A stretch of 64,000 nt of DNA from Neisseria subflava (lineage in GTDB: Bacteria; Pseudomonadota; Gammaproteobacteria; Burkholderiales; Neisseriaceae), in NCBI RefSeq assembly GCF_024205705.1, contig NZ_CP073115.1, positions 186,001-250,000 of the forward strand, in the 5' to 3' direction. Position numbers and translations under genes: made by a program. The notes beneath the pieces are model-generated. The model was not told the origin of the DNA. It did not search any database and was given only the letters and a program-made list of their open reading frames with translations. The number at the start of each line of letters is the position of its first letter. Position 1 is the first letter of the stretch. Below are positions 34,129-43,600 of the stretch, in pieces.

Positions 34129-34611
34129 ATGATGCAACGTTTAAAACTGACGGTTGCAGCAGCCTTAGCTGTATCCGTGCTGTCTGCCTGTACATTAAGT
34201 AACAACAGATGGTCAAACTTTGACAACCACTCATCTCAAATTAAACCGCAAGTAAATCAAGCCGGATTGGTTTTCTATCGTGTCGATACGGGCGTAAACC
34301 CAACGGCAGTCAATATTAAAGTTAATGGCGAATACCTATCGTCTCTCCAAGTAGGCGGTTTTGCAAAAACAGAAATTTGCGCCAAACCTACAACTTTCGA
34401 AGCGCATTACGTAGCAGCCAAGCCTGCAACAAGACTCAACGGAAGCCTAACAGAACAATCAGTGCACTATTATCAAATTGATGCAACAAACGTTTCAGTG
34501 CCTCAAATCAAAGAGGTTGATGCAGCAACAGCACAAGAAGCATTAAAGAAACTTAAGCATCAAGCCCACACAATTTCACGCATTAACGAAACAGCCTGTG
34601 CGGCCAACTAA
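34129..34611 (+). CDS. Lipoprotein of the adhesin locus, unknown function
   Basis: A 160-residue putative lipoprotein. The signal peptide MMQRLKLTVAAALAVSVLSAC ends in the lipobox LSAC. The mature part contains QAGLVFYRVDTGVNPTAVNIKVNGEYLSSLQVGGF with a later single cysteine (EICAKPT) and one near the C-terminus (ETACAAN), which may form a disulfide. The 'fixed-length beta domain with NG-EYL-SL--GGF' pattern resembles DUF2846-type lipoproteins; this is tentative. It ends 22 bases before the giant adhesin gene, so co-expression is likely, perhaps helping anchor or export the adhesin. A GAGGAA precedes the start; ATG codons at 34129 and 34132 are both possible. Confidence 0.8.
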   Translation: MMQRLKLTVAAALAVSVLSACTLSNNRWSNFDNHSSQIKPQVNQAGLVFYRVDTGVNPTAVNIKVNGEYLSSLQVGGFAKTEICAKPTTFEAHYVAAKPATRLNGSLTEQSVHYYQIDATNVSVPQIKEVDAATAQEALKKLKHQAHTISRINETACAAN

Positions 34612-34633
34612 ACAAATTTAAAAGGGAAAATCC

Positions 34634-37600
34634 ATGTCAAAGAATATCAGCGTAAAAATCAATAGTGGCAACGAAACCGTTGAGACCGTCAAACTGAACA
34701 CAACGAATAAAAAAGTCATTATCAAAGCGCAACCGAATGTGAACTACGAATTGGTTGACGACAATACCCAGTACGCTCCTGAAACTATCGATACCAAACG
34801 TATTGGTAACGACCTTCACATTGCGTTTGAAGGCACCGACATTAATCAAGAATCCGATTTGGTACTGGAAGGCTATTACGAAAACAACAATACCGAATTG
34901 CTTTTGGGTAAGGCAGAAAACGGACAATACTATGCCTATGTACCGCAAAGCGGCGTTGAAAGTGATGCGGTTACCTTGTTGGCAGAACAAGTATTTGCCC
35001 CTCAGGCATTGGGTGGTAACAGTGTAGCAACACCATTTTGGGCATTTAATCCTAATTGGCTGTGGGCTGCAGCCGGAGTGGCCGCAGTAGGTGGCATTAT
35101 TGCAGCTGCAAGTGGTGGAAAGGGATCTAGTAATCCTGACACCACTGCACCGGCTAAACCAGCTGTGACAGCGAAAGACAATGGTTCAGTAGAAGTGACT
35201 CCTCCGGCAGATGCGGATACCAAGTCTGTAGAAGTGAGCTATACCGATGAAGCGGGCACACCGAAAACAGCAACCTTGACTAAAGGTGAAGATGGCAACT
35301 GGACTTCAAACAACCCAGATGTTGCGGTAGACCCAGCAACTGGCAAAGCAACCATCCCAGCAGATAAAGTGAAAGATGGCTCTCCAGTGACTGCGAAAGC
35401 AACGGACACTGCGGGTAATGCAGGTGAAGAAGGTACAGCGAATGCAGGTAATAATCCTGACACGACTGCACCGGCCAAACCGACTGTTGAAGCGAAAGAC
35501 AACGGTTCAGTAGAAGTGACACCTCCTGCAGATGCGGATACCAAGTCTGTAGAAGTGAGCTACACCGATGAAGCAGGTACACCGAAAACTGCAACCTTAA
35601 CCAAAGGTGAAGATGGTACTTGGACTTCAAACAACCCAGATGTTGCGGTAGACCCAGCGACTGGCAAAGCAACCATCCCAGCAGATAAAGTGAAAGATGG
35701 CTCTCCAGTGACTGCGAAAGCAACTGACACTGCAGGTAACACAGGTGAAGAAGGTACAGCGAATGCAGGTAATAATCCTGACACGACTGCACCAAGCGCA
35801 CCGGAAGTGACCCCATCTACCACTGATGGCTCAGTGACTGTGAAAGTGCCTGGCGATGCCCAAGTAGGTGATACTGTAGAAGTGACAGTCACCCCTGAAG
35901 GTTCTGACACCTCAGAAAAAGTGACCTTGACCAAACAGGCAGACGGCAGCTGGACTTCTGATAAACCAGCGATCGTACCAAACGTTAAAGCAGGCAAAGA
36001 CAGCACCACTATTCCACAAGACAAAGTGAAAGATGGTTCTGAAGTAACTGCACAGGCGAAAGATCCATCTGGTAACGAAAGCACCCCAGTTAAAGCCAAC
36101 GCAGGTAATAACGCTGCGACTCCTGACACGACTGCACCAAGCGCACCGGAAGTGACCCCATCTACTACCGATGGCTCAGTGGCTGTGAAAGTGCCTGGCG
36201 ATGCCCAAGTAGGTGATACTGTAGAAGTGACAGTCACCCCTGAAGGTTCTGACACCCCAGAAAAAGTGACCTTAACTAAACAGGCAGACGGCAGCTGGAC
36301 ATCAGACAAACCTGAAACAGTACCAAACGTTGAAGCAGGTAAAGACAGCACCACTATTCCACAAGACAAAGTGAAAGATGGTTCTGAAGTAACTGCACAG
36401 GCGAAAGATCCATCTGGTAACGAAAGCACCCCAGTTAAAGCCAACGCAGGCAATAACGCTGCGACTCCTGATACGACTGCACCGGCTAAACCGACAGTTG
36501 AAGCGAAAGACAACGGTTCAGTGGAAGTGACTCCTCCTGCAGATGCGGATACCAAGTCTGTAGAAGTGGGCTACACCGATGAAGCGGGCACACCGAAAAC
36601 CGCCACCTTAACCAAAGGTGACGACGACAACTGGACTTCAAACAATCCGGATGTTGCGGTAGACCCAGCGACTGGCAAAGCAACCATCCCAGCAGATAAA
36701 GTGAAAGATGGCTCTCCAGTGACTGCGAAAGCGACTGACACTGCAGGTAACACAGGTGAAGAAGGTACAGCGAATGCAGGTAATAATCCTGACACGACTG
36801 CACCAAGCGCACCGGAAGTGACTCCATCAACTACCGATGGCTCAGTGACTGTGAAAGTGCCAAGTGATGCCCAAACAGGTGATACTGTAGAAGTAACAGT
36901 CACCCCTGAAGGTTCTGATACCCCAGAAAAAGTGACCTTAACTAAACAGGCAGACGGCAGCTGGACATCAGACAAACCTGAAACAGTACCAAACGTTGAA
37001 GCAGGTAAAGACAGCACCACTATTCCACAAGACAAAGTGAAAGATGGTTCTGAAGTAACTGCACAGGCGAAAGATCCATCTGGTAACGAAAGCACCCCAG
37101 TTAAAGCCAACGCAGGTAATAACGCTGCGACTCCTGATACGACTGCACCGGCTAAACCGACAGTTGAAGCGAAAGACAACGGTTCAGTGGAAGTGACTCC
37201 TCCTGCAGATGCGGATACCAAGTCTGTAGAAGTGGGCTACACCGATGAAGCGGGCACACCGAAAACCGCCACCTTAACCAAAGGTGACGACGACAACTGG
37301 ACTTCAAACAATCCGGATGTTGCGGTAGACCCAGCGACTGGCAAAGCAACCATCCCAGCAGATAAAGTGAAAGATGGCTCTCCAGTGACTGCGAAAGCGA
37401 CTGACACTGCAGGTAACACAGGTGAAGAAGGTACAGCGAATGCAGGTAATAATCCTGACACGACTGCACCAAGCGCACCGGAAGTGACTCCATCAACTAC
37501 CGATGGCTCAGTGACTGTGAAAGTGCCAAGTGATGCCCAAACAGGTGATACTGTAGAAGTAACAGTCACCCCTGAAGGTTCTGATACCCCAGAAAAAGTG

Positions 37601-40600
37601 ACTTTAACTAAACAGCCGGATGGCAGCTGGACATCAGACAAACCTGAAACAGTGCCAAACGTTGAAGCAGGTAAAGACAGCACCACTATTCCACAAGACA
37701 AAGTGAAAGATGGTTCTGAAGTAACTGCACAGGCGAAAGATCCATCTGGTAACGAAAGCACCCCAGTTAAAGCCAACGCAGGTAATAACGCTGCGACTCC
37801 TGACACGACTGCACCAAGCGCACCGGAAGTGACTCCATCAACTACCGATGGCTCAGTGACTGTGAAAGTGCCTGGCGATGCCCAAACAGGTGATACTGTA
37901 GAAGTAACAGTCACCCCTGAAGGTTCTGATACCCCAGAAAAAGTGACCTTGACCAAACAGGCAGACGGCAGCTGGACTTCAGATAAACCTGAAACAGTAC
38001 CAAGCGTTGAAGCAGGTAAAGACAGCACCACTATTCCACAAGACAAAGTGAAAGATGGTTCTGAAGTAACTGCACAGGCAAAAGATCCGTCTGGTAACGA
38101 AAGCACCCCAGTTAAAGCCAACGCAGGCAATAACGCTGCGGCTCCTGACACGACTGCACCGGCTAAACCGACTGTTGAAGCAAAAGACAACGGTTCAGTG
38201 GAAGTGACACCTCCGGCAGATGCGGATACCAAGTCTGTAGAAGTGAGCTACACCGATGAAGCGGGTACACCGAAAACTGCTACATTAACCAAAGGTGAAG
38301 ATGGTGCTTGGACTTCAAACAACCCAGATGTTGCGGTAGACCCAGCGACCGGCAAAGCAACCATCCCAGCAGATAAAGTGAAAGATGGCTCTCCAGTGAC
38401 TGCGAAAGCAACGGACACTGCAGGTAACACAGGTGAAGAAGGTACAGCGAATGCAGGTAATAATCCTGACACGACTGCACCAAGCGCACCGGAAGTGACT
38501 CCATCAACTACCGATGGCTCAGTGACTGTGAAAGTGCCAAGTGATGCCCAAACAGGTGATACTGTAGAAGTAACAGTCACCCCTGAAGGTTCTGATACCC
38601 CAGAAAAAGTGACCTTGACCAAACAGGCAGACGGCAGCTGGACTTCAGACAAACCTGAAACAGTGCCAAACGTTGAAGCAGGTAAAGACAGCACCACTAT
38701 TCCACAAGACAAAGTGAAAGATGGTTCTGAAGTAACTGCACAGGCAAAAGATCCGTCTGGTAACGAAAGCACCCCAGTTAAAGCCAACGCAGGCAATAAC
38801 GCTGCGGCTCCTGACACGACTGCACCGGCTAAACCGACTGTTGAAGCAAAAGACAACGGTTCAGTGGAAGTGACACCTCCGGCAGATGCGGATACCAAGT
38901 CTGTAGAAGTGAGCTACACCGATGAAGCGGGTACACCGAAAACTGCTACATTAACCAAAGGTGAAGATGGTGCTTGGACTTCAAACAACCCAGATGTTGC
39001 GGTAGACCCAGCGACCGGCAAAGCGACCATTCCAGCGGATAAAGTGAAAGATGGCTCTCCGGTGACTGCGAAAGCAACTGACACTGCGGGTAACACAGGT
39101 GAAGAAGGTACTGTAAATGCGGGCAACAACCCAGCAACAGCAGATACCACTGCACCGGCTAAACCGACTGTTGAAGCGAAAGACAACGGCTCAGTGGAAG
39201 TGACTCCTCCTGCAGATGCGGATACCAAGTCTGTAGAAGTGAGCTACACCGATGAAGCGGGCACACTGAAAACCGCCACCTTAACCAAAGGTGACGACGG
39301 CAACTGGACTTCAAACAATCCGGATGTTGCGGTAGACCCAGCGACTGGCAAAGCAACCATCCCAGCAGATAAAGTGAAAGATGGCTCTCCGGTGACTGCG
39401 AAAGCAACGGACACTGCGGGTAATGCAGGTGAAGAAGGTACAGCGAATGCAGGTAATAATCCTGACACGACTGCACCAAGCGCACCGGAAGTGACTCCAT
39501 CAACTACCGATGGCTCAGTGACTGTGAAAGTGCCTGGCGATGCCCAAACAGGTGATACTGTAGAAGTAACAGTCACCCCTGAAGGTTCTGATACCCCAGA
39601 AAAAGTGACCTTGACCAAACAGGCAGACGGCAGCTGGACTTCAGATAAACCTGAAACAGTACCAAGCGTTGAAGCAGGTAAAGACAGCACCACTATTCCA
39701 CAAGACAAAGTGAAAGATGGTTCTGAAGTAACTGCACAGGCAAAAGATCCGTCTGGTAACGAAAGCACCCCAGTTAAAGCCAACGCAGGCAATAACGCTG
39801 CGGCTCCTGACACGACTGCACCAAGCGCACCGGAAGTGACCCCATCTACCACTGATGGCTCAGTGACTGTGAAAGTGCCTGGCGATGCCCAAGCAGGTGA
39901 TACTGTAGAAGTGACCGTCACCCCTGAAGGTTCTGACACCCCAGAAAAAGTGACCTTGACCAAACAGGCAGACGGCAGCTGGACATCAGACAAACCTGAA
40001 ACAGTGCCAAGCGTTGAAGCAGGCAAAGACAGCACCACTATTCCACAAGACAAAGTGAAAGATGGTTCTGAAGTAACTGCACAGGCGAAAGATCCATCTG
40101 GTAACGAAAGCACCCCAGTTAAAGCCAACGCAGGTAATAACGCTGCGACTCCTGACACGACTGCACCAAGCGCACCGGAAGTGACTCCATCAACTACCGA
40201 TGGCTCAGTGACTGTGAAAGTGCCTGGCGATGCCCAAACAGGTGATACTGTAGAAGTAACAGTCACCCCTGAAGGTTCTGATACCCCAGAAAAAGTGACC
40301 TTGACCAAACAGGCAGACGGCAGCTGGACTTCAGATAAACCTGAAACAGTACCAAGCGTTGAAGCAGGTAAAGACAGCACCACTATTCCACAAGACAAAG
40401 TGAAAGATGGTTCTGAAGTAACTGCACAGGCAAAAGATCCGTCTGGTAACGAAAGCACCCCAGTTAAAGCCAACGCAGGCAATAACGCTGCGGCTCCTGA
40501 CACGACTGCACCGGCTAAACCGACTGTTGAAGCGAAAGACAACGGCTCGGTGGAAGTGACTCCTCCGGCAGATGCGGATACCAAGTCTGTAGAAGTGGGC

Positions 40601-43600
40601 TACACAGATGAAGCGGGTACACCGAAAACTGCTACCTTAACCAAAGGTGAAGACGGCAACTGGACTTCAAACAACCCAGATGTTGCGGTAGACCCAGCGA
40701 CCGGCAAAGCAACCATCCCAGCAGATAAAGTGAAAGATGGCTCTCCAGTGACTGCGAAAGCAACGGACACTGCAGGTAACACAGGTGAAGAAGGTACAGC
40801 GAATGCAGGTAATAATCCTGACACGACTGCACCAAGCGCACCGGAAGTGACTCCATCAACTACCGATGGCTCAGTGACTGTGAAAGTGCCAAGTGATGCC
40901 CAAACAGGTGATACTGTAGAAGTAACAGTCACCCCTGAAGGTTCTGATACCCCAGAAAAAGTGACCTTGACCAAACAGGCAGACGGCAGCTGGACTTCAG
41001 ACAAACCTGAAACAGTGCCAAACGTTGAAGCAGGTAAAGACAGCACCACTATTCCACAAGACAAAGTGAAAGATGGTTCTGAAGTAACTGCACAGGCAAA
41101 AGATCCGTCTGGTAACGAAAGCACCCCAGTTAAAGCCAACGCAGGCAATAACGCTGCGGCTCCTGACACGACTGCACCGGCTAAACCGACTGTTGAAGCA
41201 AAAGACAACGGTTCAGTGGAAGTGACACCTCCGGCAGATGCGGATACCAAGTCTGTAGAAGTGAGCTACACCGATGAAGCGGGTACACCGAAAACTGCTA
41301 CATTAACCAAAGGTGAAGATGGTGCTTGGACTTCAAACAACCCAGATGTTGCGGTAGACCCAGCGACCGGCAAAGCGACCATTCCAGCGGATAAAGTGAA
41401 AGATGGCTCTCCGGTGACTGCGAAAGCAACTGACACTGCGGGTAACACAGGTGAAGAAGGTACTGTAAATGCGGGCAACAACCCAGCAACAGCAGATACC
41501 ACTGCACCGGCTAAACCGACTGTTGAAGCGAAAGACAACGGCTCAGTGGAAGTGACTCCTCCTGCAGATGCGGATACCAAGTCTGTAGAAGTGAGCTACA
41601 CCGATGAAGCGGGCACACTGAAAACCGCCACCTTAACCAAAGGTGACGACGGCAACTGGACTTCAAACAATCCGGATGTTGCGGTAGACCCAGCGACTGG
41701 CAAAGCAACCATCCCAGCAGATAAAGTGAAAGATGGCTCTCCGGTGACTGCGAAAGCAACGGACACTGCGGGTAATGCAGGTGAAGAAGGTACAGCGAAT
41801 GCAGGTAATAATCCTGACACGACTGCACCAAGCGCACCGGAAGTGACTCCATCAACTACCGATGGCTCAGTGACTGTGAAAGTGCCTGGCGATGCCCAAG
41901 CAGGTGATACTGTAGAAGTGACAGTTACCCCTGAAGGTTCTGACACCCCAGAAAAAGTGACCTTGACCAAACAGGCAGACGGCAGCTGGACATCAGATAA
42001 ACCTGAAACAGTGCCAAACGTTGAAGCAGGCAAAGACAGCACCACTATTCCACAAGACAAAGTGAAAGATGGTTCTGAAGTAACTGCACAGGCGAAAGAT
42101 CCGTCTGGTAACGACAGTGTTCCGGTAACAGCTCAAGCGGGTGAAAATGCAGATAAAACTGCACCTGGTAAACCAACTATTGAAGCGAAAATTAATGGTA
42201 CTGTTGAAATTACCCCTCCAGCAGATGAAGATACTAAATCTGTTGAAGTGAACTACATCGATGAAGAGGGTAATCCGCAAACAGTAACTATTATTAAAGA
42301 TGCTAATGAGGGTTGGATACCATCTGAACCATTTGATCTCTTGACCAATCCAGATGTTATCTTGCCAGATTCAGAGACCGGCAAAATAATACTTCCAGCA
42401 GATAAAGTGAAAGATGGCTCCCTAGTGAAAGCCTCGGCAACTGATAATGTTGGAAACAAAGGCGAAGAAGCTACTGAACATGCGGTTAGTAATCCGGATC
42501 TTCCGCCAGGAGAACCGGGAGTGGAGGCATTAGAAGATCGTTCTGTAAGAGTAACAATGCCAAATGACGCTGAAGTTGGAGATTTTGTTGTAATTAGACG
42601 AGCTACTTTTAACTTTAATGTTGGGGATAACGCTTATGATGATGGTGAGATTTTAGCTACTTTGACTAAACAACAGGACGGTAGCTGGATTTCAGATAAA
42701 CCAGAGAATGTGCCGAGTGTTGATGTAGGTAATAATACTACTATTATTCCAGCTAATAAGCTTAAAGGATTTGCTAATGTACATATTTATACGGAAGATC
42801 CTGCAGGTAATACAAGCCCAGTACCGCTGGCTTATCTTCCTCTAGAAACAGCAGAGGTAACTGCAAAAACAGATGGTTCTGTAGAAATTACTCCTCCTGC
42901 AGCTCTATACGTTAAGTCTATGAAAGTACGTTATATCGATGAAGCAGGTAAGTCGAAAACTGCAACCTTAACGAAAGGTGAGGATGGTACTTGGACTTCG
43001 GACAGCCCAGATGTTGTGGTAGAGTCAGCAACTGGTAAAGCAACTATCCCAGCGGATAAAGTACAAGATGGCTCTGAGGTGGGAGCTGATGTAGCTGATG
43101 GTCAGGGTGTAAGCAGTAGAGAAAGCAAAGCTAATGCAGGTAACAACCCTGATACGACTGCACCGGCTAAACCGACTGTTGAAGCAAAAGACAACGGCTC
43201 AGTGGAAGTGACTCCTCCTGCAGATGCGGATACCAAGTCTGTAGAAGTGAGCTACACCGATGAAGCAGGCACACCGAAAACTGCAACCATTACTAAAGGT
43301 GCAGACGGCACTTGGACTTCAAACAACCCAGATGTTAAGGTAGAGTCAGCAACCGGCAAAGCAACTATCCCAGCGGATAAAGTACAAGATGGCTCACCGG
43401 TGAAAGCGAAGGCGACTGACACTGCGGGTAACACAGGTGAAGAAGGTACAGCGAATGCGGGTAATAACCCTGATACGACTGCACCGAGTGCACCAGAGGT
43501 AACCCCATCTACAGAAGATGGTTCAGTCACTGTGAAAGTACCAAGCGATGCAGAAGCAGGTGATACTGTAGAAGTAACAGTAACTCCTGAAGGTTCGGAC

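Larger units (their letters stand above)
35138..42151 (+). repeat. Adhesin repeat array, 10 A units and 11 B units
   Basis: Units of 321 bases (A) and 345 bases (B) in the order A A B B A B A B B A B A A B B B A B A A B. A pair A+B makes a 666-base period (for example starting near 36474 and 37140). Two A units carry three extra codons at their end. Copies differ by few bases, mostly synonymous or at a small set of positions (VGD, TGD or AGD; GED, GDD). Confidence 0.88.

Noticed and set aside
35239..42060. Long open frames on the minus strand through the adhesin (up to 446 codons).
   Set aside because: They repeat with the 666-base and 2352-base periods of the plus-strand array, have no ribosome binding sites and are low in complexity; they are shadows of the repeats.
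35138..42151. Repeat array could be mistaken for a CRISPR or satellite.
   Set aside because: Units are hundreds of bases, stay in frame within one gene and have no spacers.
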